Below, one piece after another: positions 15,633 to 23,687 of a stretch of DNA of 64,000 bases. The position numbers and the translations under genes were made by a program. Origin of the DNA: an uncultured Christensenella sp. GTDB taxonomy: Bacteria; Bacillota; Clostridia; Christensenellales; Borkfalkiaceae. Within the stretch, counting starts at the first letter, position 1, and every line of letters begins with the position of its first letter. The notes beneath the pieces are model-generated. The model was not told the DNA's origin, ran no database searches, and worked only from the letters and a program-made list of their open reading frames with translations. Location of the stretch: contig CAJTQF010000006.1 of NCBI GenBank assembly GCA_910578565.1, positions 1 through 64,000 on the forward strand, in the 5' to 3' direction.

Positions 15633-16718
15633 ATGTCAGATGCCACGGCAAAACAATTTAATAACCGCGTTTCTTACGTTTCGCGTACGTATCTCGGAAA
15701 GCCTAACAAAAAGGACGGCTCCGAGAAATTTACCACGTCATCGGGCAAGCGGTTCACCGGCTCAAAGATTATTATGCTTGGGCTTATATGTACAGAGGCT
15801 GTAATGTTTGGCAGTTTAAACAAAATGCCTTATGATTCTTTTATGTCAGAAATCAATGCTGCACGTGGTACAATCTGCCGCAACTTGAAAGAGCTTGGTG
15901 AAGACGATATAATCGAACACCCGGCACAATCGAAGTATAAAATAAAAGCGGACTTTTCGCATAAGAATAATATACCCGTCTATCACTTTCTTTTAACCGA
16001 GCCAATCGAGCTTGATGGTGGTATTAAAAAGCGGCTATCTTATAATGCCGTTCTTTATCTTTGTGAAATGATAAACTTTTACCTTATGCCCCTTGAAGAG
16101 CGCAATTATCAAAAATGGTATATCGGCGGCTTCCACCGAGCGGCAAAAGCTATAAATGTTCCGGACAGCACTGCCTGTGGCGTAATTGATGAGCTTATCG
16201 ATACAAAAGCAATTTACAGCAAAGAACTATCAAAAGACAGTGCCGGCAATGATATGGTAAAACCCGGCAAAGGCAAACACTGCAAGATTTTGACCGCGTA
16301 TGAAGTCAACTCAGAAATCTTGAGCCGTTGCCGCAAGATACAAAAGGAAATGCAGGAACTGAAAGAAGTTAAAGTTCTTTATACGTATGGCAAAGTTCCT
16401 GAACCGAAAAAATCGACAGCACGCCCTGCGCCCGCTACGCATAATCAAAAGCACGATAAATACGCGCTTGCAGAGCAGAAGTTCCAAAAGCTTGAAGTTA
16501 CGTTCGCTTCTGATGAAACGTATAAGAACATAAAACAACGTTATGTGCAACTTAAATCCATTTGGCTGGATAAATTTATAAAGGAAAATGACCTTGACCG
16601 CGCTGACGAACTCGAAGACGAAATGAACGATGTCTTGCACGAGCTTAAAACTTATATCCTGAGCCGCGGTTCGCCGCCTGAGAATATACCCGCCGACATT
16701 GGTAAATACATAAAATAA
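15633..16718 (+). CDS. Candidate replication initiator with two winged-helix domains
   Basis: 361 residues. Residues 45-105 (ARGTICRNLKELGEDDIIEHP) and 130-190 (DSTACGVIDELIDTKAIY) each look like a winged helix, the layout of Rep_3-type initiators and of DnaD/phage replication proteins. The C-terminal ~110 residues are charged and helical. There is no HUH motif (two His flanking a hydrophobic residue) or Tyr pair of rolling-circle initiators. It is the last gene of the rightward block and precedes the hairpin-rich non-coding region. A transcription regulator is the alternative. Confidence 0.5.
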   Translation: MSDATAKQFNNRVSYVSRTYLGKPNKKDGSEKFTTSSGKRFTGSKIIMLGLICTEAVMFGSLNKMPYDSFMSEINAARGTICRNLKELGEDDIIEHPAQSKYKIKADFSHKNNIPVYHFLLTEPIELDGGIKKRLSYNAVLYLCEMINFYLMPLEERNYQKWYIGGFHRAAKAINVPDSTACGVIDELIDTKAIYSKELSKDSAGNDMVKPGKGKHCKILTAYEVNSEILSRCRKIQKEMQELKEVKVLYTYGKVPEPKKSTARPAPATHNQKHDKYALAEQKFQKLEVTFASDETYKNIKQRYVQLKSIWLDKFIKENDLDRADELEDEMNDVLHELKTYILSRGSPPENIPADIGKYIK

Positions 16719-16721
16719 AAG

Positions 16722-16742
16722 AGCGTAGACGACCTCTACGCT
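16722..16742 (+). terminator. Terminator after the rightward block
   Basis: AGCGTAGA (16722-16729) pairs with TCTACGCT (16735-16742) around CGACC, followed by TTTTAG, just past the stop codon at 16718. Confidence 0.75.
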
Positions 16743-16807
16743 TTTAGTCGTTCCGATAATGCAAAAAATGCCCATTCCGGGGCTTAAATTAAGATATTTT
16801 AAAGGGC

Positions 16808-16846
16808 AAAAACCCGCTCGATTTTGAAAAAAATCGGGTGGGTTTT
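16808..16846 (+). terminator. Second tandem terminator-like hairpin
   Basis: A long stem pairs AAAACCC and CGATTTT with AAAATCG and GGGTTTT, interrupted by short internal bulges. It acts as a backup stop behind the first terminator. Confidence 0.5.
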
Positions 16847-16849
16847 CTC

Positions 16850-17449
16850 TTGCTCTCTATACCGGTCGATATATAGATTAACTCGGTATAATATCCGAAT
16901 AAAAAAATTCAGTTGCCGAATAAAAAAATGCAATTTTCGGGGACATATACTAAATATTACCGCATTTCCCTCTTACGAGGTAAATGTATATATAAATACA
17001 CGCCGCGCCAATCTTCCCCGGCAACGTATGCGGCGGGAATTATCCGCGTTAACGCGGTACGTTTAAAGCGGTATGCACGCGGCTGTTCGTTGCGTTTTTG
17101 GCGTTCGCGCTCGTTCAGAGCTTTGCGCATTATCAGAGCCGCGGGCGGATCGTTTTATGGCTGGTCGAAATGGTCGTTGTTTTTTCTGACCATTTCCCGT
17201 AATGCGGCGAGAATTTAATATTTACTAATAAGCGGTTGCTTATTAGTAAGCCCCGGCTCGGTCGCATTGATAAATGGTTATCAATATTGTAGACTATTTT
17301 TCAGGTTGTTAGGGATTGCCACAGTATACAGAAGGCAGAGGAGTTGCTCGATCGGTTTATCCGACGTCCAAAGTTCCGCCGCGCCACCTTAAATTACATT
17401 TCTTGCCGCCCGCCGCGCTCGGTTGGCTATTTTTGCACATACTGACGAT
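16850..17449. other. Non-coding region, candidate replication origin
   Basis: About 600 bases without a credible gene. It holds an AT-rich stretch with two CGAATAAAAAAAT-like runs around 16895-16930, a GC-richer part at 17040-17170, and two compact hairpins described separately at 17222-17285. Its position after the possible initiator gene suits an origin, which is inference. Confidence 0.4.
17222..17285. repeat. Two tight 4-base-loop hairpins, candidate origin
   Basis: TTACTAATAAGC (17222-17233) pairs perfectly with GCTTATTAGTAA (17238-17249) over GGTT. Sixteen bases later ATTGATAA (17266-17273) pairs perfectly with TTATCAAT (17278-17285) over ATGG. Neither has a T run after it, so these are not ordinary terminators. 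Paired hairpins of this kind are found at single-strand or nick origins of phages and plasmids. Confidence 0.55.
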
Positions 17450-17713
17450 ATGGCACAGTATGAAAAAGTGTACGTAATAGTTTTCTTGCGGGTTGACCGC
17501 GACGGTTATTCCAAACCCGTAATGATAGAGTGGGAAGACGGCACGCAATACCAAATTTCAAAAATCATTGAAAAGCGGCAAGCCCCGCCGCGGCACGTCG
17601 GCGGCACTCCAACAATTCGCTACACCGTGCAGGTGCAGGGGCGAATCCGCGAAATTTATCAAGAAACATTTTATAATAAATGGTTTGTGGAAAAACTTAC
17701 TTGCCCCATTTAG
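17450..17713 (+). CDS. Small conserved-type protein (WEDG motif)
   Basis: 87 residues from the ATG at 17450; a TTG at 17423 is possible but has no better ribosome site. The pattern KVYVIVFLRVDRDGYSKP, IEWEDGTQY, IRYTVQVQG and KWFVE matches a type of small protein seen widely in Clostridia genomes and mobile elements, with no known function. It is beta-rich with no membrane part. Confidence 0.6.
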   Translation: MAQYEKVYVIVFLRVDRDGYSKPVMIEWEDGTQYQISKIIEKRQAPPRHVGGTPTIRYTVQVQGRIREIYQETFYNKWFVEKLTCPI

Positions 17714-17934
17714 CTTTCAAACGCTGTGATCAAGGTTTGTAATTGCATTTATTTGCAAATCGAATCATCAAAAACTATGTTTTTATATCAATTATGCATG
17801 TCATTATTGACATTACATTAGTAGTTAATTATAATATTTAAAGATTGTCCAACGGATGTTAGCAATTGCTAAATGCTTTGTGCAACCAGCAATCTAGCCA
17901 AAAGCAATAAATAATTTATATTTGAGAAAAAAAT

Positions 17935-19350
17935 TTGAGTAAAAGTCCAACAAATAGAATTAATTTGATTTCTGACATAGAAGTTCGTAATACAATTGAC
18001 AAGGCTGAACTAAGCCTAATCAAATGTTACGATATCCTTAAATACTTCAAATCTCCAAATGAAACTGACCTAAAGGCGTTAATATTTGATTTTCAACCTA
18101 AGTTAGCTGAGTGCTTATATTCTCTAATGGTGTTTTATCAAAAACTTCATCAGGAAGAAAAAAATTTAATTTCTAATAAGCATTCTTTTGTAGATACAGA
18201 TTTTCGGCAGCATATGAAAACAAATGCTGCTTACAAACGCGCTATAAGTGAAGTTATCAAAATGGGTAAAGCATTAGGTGATGCTTTCGCTTGGTTTTTC
18301 TTTTGCGATAATAGAGAAGAACTTGAAAAACATATACAACATAAAAGCACTGGTTTGTTTACAAATGGAATTGGTGGACTTGGTGAAGTTGAGTTTATCA
18401 AAAACCATCAAGTAATTAATGGTTTATTGGTCATATATCACGGTATTACCAATATGCTTAAAATCGGGGATTTTTCTTTATATGCCTATAATAAGGGGAT
18501 TGTAGGAAATGGAGAATTGAAAACCAAAAAAGAAAATGATACTTTAGTTATTAATGCGAGCATTCTAACTAAAATACCACCCATTAATTTATCACAATCT
18601 AAAGGGATAACATCTCAAGAAATAGAGCGGGAGTTCCCGAGGTTGAAAAAACAATTACAACAGCAAACTGCTTTATTAAAAACTCAAAAAAATCCGAACA
18701 CCTTAAATGGACTATCTGACTATGAATACTCAATAGTAAATAAACTGTGCGGAGAACAAATATTAGTCTTTAATGAAGATTATACATTGGCTTTAGTCGC
18801 AATACGTAATCAAGGATGTTCGCTATCAGACCGTATGCTGTGCAATCAAGATACAACCGTTGACTTTAATACGGAAATTAAAGAAATTTTTAATAGGTTA
18901 CTTGATTCTCAAAGCGAAAATAATTGTATGATTACAGGCTATTTGGATACAGTACCATCGAATGTAAGAATCCCAATTTTTTGGTGGGATATTGATGATG
19001 ACTTATGTAAATCTTTATATTTTAATGCGATTGTGATATTGACTGTTTTTAATCCTGCTCGACTTCTTTCCCTTTTTGAGAAGGACGGGTATACCGTTAA
19101 CAATGGTACAATTCCAGCAGAAACGCATTTGACAAAGGTAGAAGATAAAACCAAACTCGAATTGCATAATATGGAAATGATTTACAATTTGATTTCTCAA
19201 AACTTAATGAAAACAAGCGATGCTTTTGAATTTATAAGAAACTTCTTAGAACTAAGGAAAACTGGGGAAATACCACTAAATTCTCAAGTTGAAATGTATA
19301 TAAGCTTACATAATTTTGGTACGCCGCCTACGAATAACAACAAAAAGTGA
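17935..19350 (+). CDS. AT-rich cargo protein with possible PD-(D/E)XK signature
   Basis: 471 residues from a TTG start; the ribosome site is weak. The N-terminal ~160 residues are helical. D179 followed 15 residues later by E194-L-K196 (GDF ... GELK) fits the spacing of a PD-(D/E)XK nuclease core, though no other nuclease features are obvious. Codon use is much more AT-rich than in the phage genes, pointing to a separate origin. With the HEPN gene downstream it forms a two-gene cargo at the attR end, a place where prophages often keep defence genes. Function not established. Confidence 0.55.
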   Translation: MSKSPTNRINLISDIEVRNTIDKAELSLIKCYDILKYFKSPNETDLKALIFDFQPKLAECLYSLMVFYQKLHQEEKNLISNKHSFVDTDFRQHMKTNAAYKRAISEVIKMGKALGDAFAWFFFCDNREELEKHIQHKSTGLFTNGIGGLGEVEFIKNHQVINGLLVIYHGITNMLKIGDFSLYAYNKGIVGNGELKTKKENDTLVINASILTKIPPINLSQSKGITSQEIEREFPRLKKQLQQQTALLKTQKNPNTLNGLSDYEYSIVNKLCGEQILVFNEDYTLALVAIRNQGCSLSDRMLCNQDTTVDFNTEIKEIFNRLLDSQSENNCMITGYLDTVPSNVRIPIFWWDIDDDLCKSLYFNAIVILTVFNPARLLSLFEKDGYTVNNGTIPAETHLTKVEDKTKLELHNMEMIYNLISQNLMKTSDAFEFIRNFLELRKTGEIPLNSQVEMYISLHNFGTPPTNNNKK

Positions 19351-19455
19351 TATTTCAAAACAAATAGCGAATTAAAAAGAACAGGAACTTAAATTTAAGT
19401 TCCTGACGGTATTTGATGAGAATTAATAGCGTTATTTTTATGAGGGATATAATAT

Positions 19456-20010
19456 ATGGTAAATATTTTAATTGAAGAAATCAATAGGTGTTTAGATAAT
19501 AATTGTCATATGGCAGCGCTCATAACTGCGTTAACATTGCCTGATATTTGTGGTAAAGCTGAATATCCAAATAAAAAACCTTCAGATAGATATATAAGCT
19601 GGTATGATGAAAATATTGGACGTTATCAAATACCTGAAGAGCATAAGAAAAAAAATATGCCGTATTTAAGCGGACAAGTAGTTTATAGTTTGCGGAATTC
19701 ATTGTTACATCAGGGGACGCCTAACATCGACAATCATAAATATGATATTCAATATTTTGAGCTCATAAAACAAAGTACAACTTGTGGCTCACTTTTTTGT
19801 GGTTCATATGGTATTACGACACATTATTCAGGTAAAGACATTATTGGCAAAAGTAGAGAATTAAGTATTAGCATAATTGATTTATGCACGAACCTGTGTG
19901 ATTGTGTAAGTAATTATTATTTAAATAATAAAGAAAAATTCAATTTCTTTAATTACAATATTTACGATTGCGATAAAAAAACAAGGGAAGTTTTCCAAAT
20001 AAAAAAATAG
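19456..20010 (+). CDS. HEPN-domain protein
   Basis: 184 residues. The helical bundle carries R80-N-S-L-L-H85, the RX4H motif that forms the RNase site in HEPN proteins such as those of toxin-antitoxin, abortive infection and CRISPR effectors. AT-rich like its neighbour at 17935, with a 105-bp gap between them. Cys residues are common in the C-terminal part. It is probably an RNA-cleaving defence or toxin protein, but no antitoxin or sensor is recognised beyond the upstream gene. Confidence 0.7.
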   Translation: MVNILIEEINRCLDNNCHMAALITALTLPDICGKAEYPNKKPSDRYISWYDENIGRYQIPEEHKKKNMPYLSGQVVYSLRNSLLHQGTPNIDNHKYDIQYFELIKQSTTCGSLFCGSYGITTHYSGKDIIGKSRELSISIIDLCTNLCDCVSNYYLNNKEKFNFFNYNIYDCDKKTREVFQIKK

Positions 20011-20050
20011 TAGCATTATGTGTTAAATTAATTTTTTTAATAGAAAATAT

Positions 20051-20075
20051 AAGCTCGCGGTTAGGCGAGCTTTTT
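20051..20075 (+). terminator. Terminator after the HEPN gene
   Basis: AAGCTCGC pairs with GCGAGCTT around a short loop, followed by a T run, 40 bases after the stop codon. Confidence 0.8.
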
Positions 20076-20097
20076 ATAAGAATGACAGGCATTAGAT

Positions 20098-20117
20098 AAT
20101 TGGGTTTAATTGGGTTT
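20098..20117. promoter_or_regulatory. Right pair of arm-type integrase sites
   Basis: Two tandem copies of AATTGGGTTT in the same orientation as those at 1222-1246, about 110 bp from the attR core. Likely bound by the integrase N-terminal domain during recombination. Confidence 0.6.
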
Positions 20118-20167
20118 TTTTAATTTGCAATAAATGTTGCAAATCGTGTAGTATAAATCAAAAAAAC

Positions 20168-20216
20168 AAAAATGCAGCATTTTAAGCCGTTTTTGTGCTT
20201 ATTTTGCCGCATTTTT
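20168..20216 (-). terminator. Element-supplied terminator for tRNA-Leu
   Basis: On the minus strand AAAAATGCGGCA pairs with TGCTGCATTTTT (one G-T wobble) and is followed by GTTTTTTTG. It lies ~15 bases past the tRNA-Leu CCA end, so it replaces the native terminator stranded at 1023-1065. Confidence 0.6.
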
Positions 20217-20228
20217 GCATATTTTTGT

Positions 20229-20286
20229 TTGGTGCCGGTGATCGGGGTCGAACCGATACGGTATCACTACCACGGGATTTTGAGTC
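20229..20286. repeat. attR core, 58-bp direct repeat
   Basis: Identical to attL at 1073-1130. Here it is continuous with the tRNA-Leu 5' half, so the functional tRNA gene is rebuilt at this end. Confidence 0.95.
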
Positions 20287-20316
20287 CCGCGCGTCTGCCA
20301 ATTCCACCACACCGGC
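20230..20316 (-). tRNA. tRNA-Leu(CAA)
   Basis: 87 bases including an encoded CCA. The acceptor stem, the anticodon stem-loop with loop CTCAAAA (anticodon CAA), a long variable arm of the class II type and a TTCGAC T-loop are present. The 3' part is the integration site of the element; the gene remains whole because the element carries the same 58 bases. Confidence 0.95.
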
Positions 20317-20385
20317 AAATCACTTTATTATTATATAATAACGTACTTTAAAAATCAAGTGATTTAGTAGTTTTTTGAAATTAAA

Positions 20386-20414
20386 TTGATTTTGTCGGGT
20401 AAAAGTGTTAAAAT
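20386..20414 (+). promoter_or_regulatory. polA promoter
   Basis: TTGATT (20386-20391) and TAAAAT (20409-20414) are 17 bp apart. Only 8 bases separate the -10 box from the polA ATG, which suggests a leaderless transcript. Confidence 0.55.
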
Positions 20415-20422
20415 AAATATAT

Positions 20423-22978
20423 ATGGAAAAACTAGTACTTATTGACGGAAACAGTTTACTTAATAGGGCGTATTATGCAACTCCTATTTTTACTACGCGC
20501 AGCGGTATGCCTACCAATGCAATTTTTGGTTTTGTTAAATTATTGTTCAAAATTTTGAATGACGTCAAACCGGAATATATCGTAGTCGCCTTTGATTTGA
20601 AAGCGCCGACTTTCAGACATAAAATGTATAATGAGTATAAGGCGACGCGTAAGGGGATGCCGGATGATTTGGCGGCTCAGGTTAAACCGTTAAAAGATTT
20701 GCTTACCGCAATGAAAGTTGCAACCTGTTCAAAAGAAGGACTTGAAGCAGACGATATTATAGGGACGCTTTCCGCCAAATTTAACGTACACAGTTATATT
20801 TACACCGGTGATAGGGATAGCTTTCAGCTTGTAGACGATAAAACAGACGTGTATTATACAAAGCGCGGCGTTTCCGATTTACAGAAACTGAATTTAAACA
20901 ACTTCAAAAGCGAGACAGGATTAAATCCTTCGCAGGTGGTTGATTTAAAGGCGTTGATGGGGGACAAGTCTGATAACATCCCCGGTGTGGCAGGAATAGG
21001 TGAGAAAACTGCGCGCGAGCTTTTGGCGCGTTATTCAACGCTTGACGGGGTTTATAGTAATATTGAAAACTGTAAAGGAGCGGTTAAGGAAAAGCTGGAA
21101 CGTAATAAAGAGACGGCTTATCTTTCATATAAACTTGCAACAATAGACAGGAGTTGTGAGTTGGATCTGAATATCGAAGACTGCGCGGCTCCCGTCAAAT
21201 ACGGGGCGGACGTTAAGAAAATGTTCGCTGAATTTGAATTCAGGAGTTTTTTGGGGCTTGACATTTTTCAGGGTGACGAACAGGTAGCGCAAGAAAGTAA
21301 AAGTTATCCCGAAAAGGTAGTCTGTAAAACATTTAATGAAACTATTGCCGCATTCGATGGCGAACAGGAATTTTCCGCAGTTGTTGATGACAAGTGCGCA
21401 AGTTTCTATGTGAACGGTAAACTAATTGAAGTAAAACTTTCCGAAAATCTTTTTTTTGACAACGGTGTAAGTTATAACGAGTTTATTGATATTTTAAAAT
21501 ATGTTTTTTCCGATTCAAAGCATAAGGTAGTATTATTCGGTTGTAAGAACGTTATGCATTTATTGGACGGTTTAGGCGTTCAATTTAACTGTGCTTTTGA
21601 AGACGTGCAGCTTGCTAAATATTTGTGCGATTTTTCTGCTTCGGGTTTTGATTTGAAAAATCTTTGCGATTATTATTTATACGATATTGAATTTGCCGCT
21701 TATGCAGTCTATGAATTGTTTGCAAAATATTTCGTTATGCTTGAAGAAAACGGTATGCTTAATTTGTACAGTGATATTGAAAAGCCGCTTTTGAATATCT
21801 TGTACGATATGGAAATTGAAGGCGTGAGAGTAAGCTGTGAAATGCTTGATGAAATGTCAAAAAGGTATGAGCAGCTTGTTAATGAATATAAGCAAAAAAT
21901 TTATGAGCAATGCGGGTGCGAGTTTAATATCAATTCGCCTGCGCAATTGGGGCAAGTGCTATATGAAAAACTTGGATTGACCGCGGTGAAGAAAAAGAAA
22001 ACAGGCAAATTTGCAACCGGTGCCGAAGTTCTTGAAAAGTTGGAAAGCGAGTCGCCCGTGGTAGGGGATATATTAAAATACAGGCTCTATCAAAAATTGC
22101 ATTCCACTTATCTTGAAGGATTTAAACCGCTGATAGATAAAAAGACGGGGATAGTTCATACAACGTATAATCAGACTACAACAGCGACTGGCAGGCTTTC
22201 AAGTGCGAACCCCAATTTGCAGAATATACCTATACGCGAAAACGAAGGCAGGGAGTTAAGAAAACTTTTTGTGCCGCGTGAAGGTAATGTTTTCATAGAT
22301 GCCGATTATTCGCAAATTGAACTCAGATTGCTCGCGCATTTTTCAGGTTGCAAAGAGTTGATAGAAGCATATGAAAAGGGAACAGATATTCATACCGTTA
22401 CGGCTTCTCAGGTATTTGACGTGCCAATTGAAGAAGTGACGCCGAAAATGCGGCGCGAAGCTAAGGCTGTAAATTTTGGAATAATATACGGTATAAGCGA
22501 TTTCGGGCTTTCACGCAATCTTGGTATTTCGCTTGAAACTGCGCGCGGATATATTGAAAAATATTTTGCCACTTACAGCGCCGTAAAAGAGTATATGAAT
22601 TCAAGCGTTGCATTTGCAAAGGAAAACGGCTACGTTTCGACTTTGACAGGAAGAAAACGCGTAATTGCCGAAATAAATTCTTCAAATTACAATTTGCGGC
22701 AGTTCGGCGAACGCGCTGCTATGAATATGCCGTTGCAGGGTTCAAGTGCAGACATAATTAAAATTGCAATGATAAACGTTGACCGCGCACTAAAAAAACG
22801 CGGTTTAAAAGCCAGACTAATTTTACAGGTGCATGACGAGCTTGTTCTTGATTGTCCCGAAGGGGAATCGCAGGAAGCCGCTGAAATACTCAAATACGAA
22901 ATGGAAAATGCTGTTGATTTGAAAGTTCCGCTCACTGTAGACGTTCATTCTGGGAAAAACTGGTATGACGCAAAATAA
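20423..22978 (+). CDS. polA: DNA polymerase I
   Basis: 851 residues. The 5'-3' exonuclease domain takes up about 1-290 (LIDGNSLLNRAYYA at the start, DKSDNIPGVAGIGEKTA for the H3TH part). The middle 3'-5' exonuclease-like domain lacks clear catalytic carboxylates and is probably inactive, as in many Bacillota. The polymerase domain has motif A DADYSQIELR near 630, motif B RREAKAVNFGIIYG near 676 and motif C LQVHDELVLD near 801. It fills gaps in repair and removes Okazaki primers. No Shine-Dalgarno site is visible. The stop overlaps the coaE start by 14 bp. Confidence 0.97.
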   Translation: MEKLVLIDGNSLLNRAYYATPIFTTRSGMPTNAIFGFVKLLFKILNDVKPEYIVVAFDLKAPTFRHKMYNEYKATRKGMPDDLAAQVKPLKDLLTAMKVATCSKEGLEADDIIGTLSAKFNVHSYIYTGDRDSFQLVDDKTDVYYTKRGVSDLQKLNLNNFKSETGLNPSQVVDLKALMGDKSDNIPGVAGIGEKTARELLARYSTLDGVYSNIENCKGAVKEKLERNKETAYLSYKLATIDRSCELDLNIEDCAAPVKYGADVKKMFAEFEFRSFLGLDIFQGDEQVAQESKSYPEKVVCKTFNETIAAFDGEQEFSAVVDDKCASFYVNGKLIEVKLSENLFFDNGVSYNEFIDILKYVFSDSKHKVVLFGCKNVMHLLDGLGVQFNCAFEDVQLAKYLCDFSASGFDLKNLCDYYLYDIEFAAYAVYELFAKYFVMLEENGMLNLYSDIEKPLLNILYDMEIEGVRVSCEMLDEMSKRYEQLVNEYKQKIYEQCGCEFNINSPAQLGQVLYEKLGLTAVKKKKTGKFATGAEVLEKLESESPVVGDILKYRLYQKLHSTYLEGFKPLIDKKTGIVHTTYNQTTTATGRLSSANPNLQNIPIRENEGRELRKLFVPREGNVFIDADYSQIELRLLAHFSGCKELIEAYEKGTDIHTVTASQVFDVPIEEVTPKMRREAKAVNFGIIYGISDFGLSRNLGISLETARGYIEKYFATYSAVKEYMNSSVAFAKENGYVSTLTGRKRVIAEINSSNYNLRQFGERAAMNMPLQGSSADIIKIAMINVDRALKKRGLKARLILQVHDELVLDCPEGESQEAAEILKYEMENAVDLKVPLTVDVHSGKNWYDAK

Positions 22979-23546
22979 TTTAAAAATTGCCATAACGGGC
23001 GGAATAGGCAGCGGCAAATCAACAGTAGGTTCTATAATAGCGGAGCAGGGACATACTGTAGTATCGTGCGATAAAATTTATTATCAGCTTTTAAAAGAAG
23101 ATTGCTTCATAGAGATTTTAGTAAAAGAATTTGGCGATATATTAAGTTGTGGGAACTTGGACCGAAAGAAACTTGCCGATATGGTCTTCTGTGATAGAAA
23201 AAAATTGCAAAGATTAAACGATATAACCCATCCGATTATTATGAAACATGTTTTAGAGTTGATGGATAAAGAAAGGGTTGCTTTTTGCGAAGTTCCGCTT
23301 TTGTTTGAAAGCGGATACGAAAAAAATTTTGATAAAGTTATTATCGTGTTAAGAGAAAAAAATGAAAGAGTCAAATCAATAACGGAAAGGGATAATATTT
23401 CTGAAAAGTCCGTTCTGTTGCGAATGAATAGTCAATTTGATTACGCAAATGCTGATTTAAGCGGGTATTATGTCATACATAATACTTCAGATATTTCTGA
23501 ATTGCGCAATAAAACAATAAAAATCTTAAATAAAGTCTTGTTATAG
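22965..23546 (+). CDS. coaE: Dephospho-CoA kinase
   Basis: 193 residues. Walker A GGIGSGKS is at about residues 11-18, and the family features CDKIYYQLL and FCEVPLLFESGYEKNFDKVI follow. It phosphorylates dephospho-CoA in the last step of coenzyme A synthesis. It overlaps the end of polA, an arrangement often seen in Bacillota. Confidence 0.95.
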   Translation: MTQNNLKIAITGGIGSGKSTVGSIIAEQGHTVVSCDKIYYQLLKEDCFIEILVKEFGDILSCGNLDRKKLADMVFCDRKKLQRLNDITHPIIMKHVLELMDKERVAFCEVPLLFESGYEKNFDKVIIVLREKNERVKSITERDNISEKSVLLRMNSQFDYANADLSGYYVIHNTSDISELRNKTIKILNKVLL

Positions 23547-23605
23547 AGCTATCGCAAGCAAGAAAAGAGTAACCGCTAATTTCGAATAAGCATTTATTGT
23601 CAAAA

Positions 23606-23662
23606 CAATAAATTAAGAGATAAGAAAGACTTGATCGGGATTGTAATATCTGGACAAACAAA
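23606..23662 (+). repeat. 57-bp remnant of a restriction-modification gene
   Basis: It matches 24749-24805 inside the downstream restriction-modification gene at 54 of 57 bases. It is not part of a functional gene here. It suggests an earlier copy, partial duplication or gene-conversion remnant. Confidence 0.85.
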
Positions 23663-23687
23663 GAATTTTTGGCCATAAGGAGGACTA

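Larger units (their letters stand above)
1073..20286. mobile_element. 19.2-kb integrated element with Zot-type ATPase, inovirus-like, in tRNA-Leu
   Basis: The element is bounded by a 58-bp direct repeat from tRNA-Leu(CAA). A tyrosine integrase lies at the left end, a repressor with an operator-flanked promoter comes next, and most genes run rightward from 3967 to 16718. A Zot-family ATPase (13081-13929), the marker of filamentous phages, and several membrane-anchored proteins are present. I find no terminase, portal, HK97-type capsid, tail, relaxase, coupling protein or VirB4. The best reading is an atypical filamentous-phage-like prophage that is large for that group. A non-tailed membrane-containing phage or a satellite element are alternatives. 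Element boundaries are certain; the phage type is inference. Confidence 0.85.

Noticed and set aside
16824..17218. Two overlapping frames of 80 and 101 codons in the non-coding region
   Set aside because: They overlap each other, have no start signals, and cover AT-rich repeats and GC-rich parts with protein-unlike composition.
1073..20286. Integrative conjugative element
   Set aside because: No relaxase, coupling protein, VirB4-type ATPase or transfer channel gene is visible.
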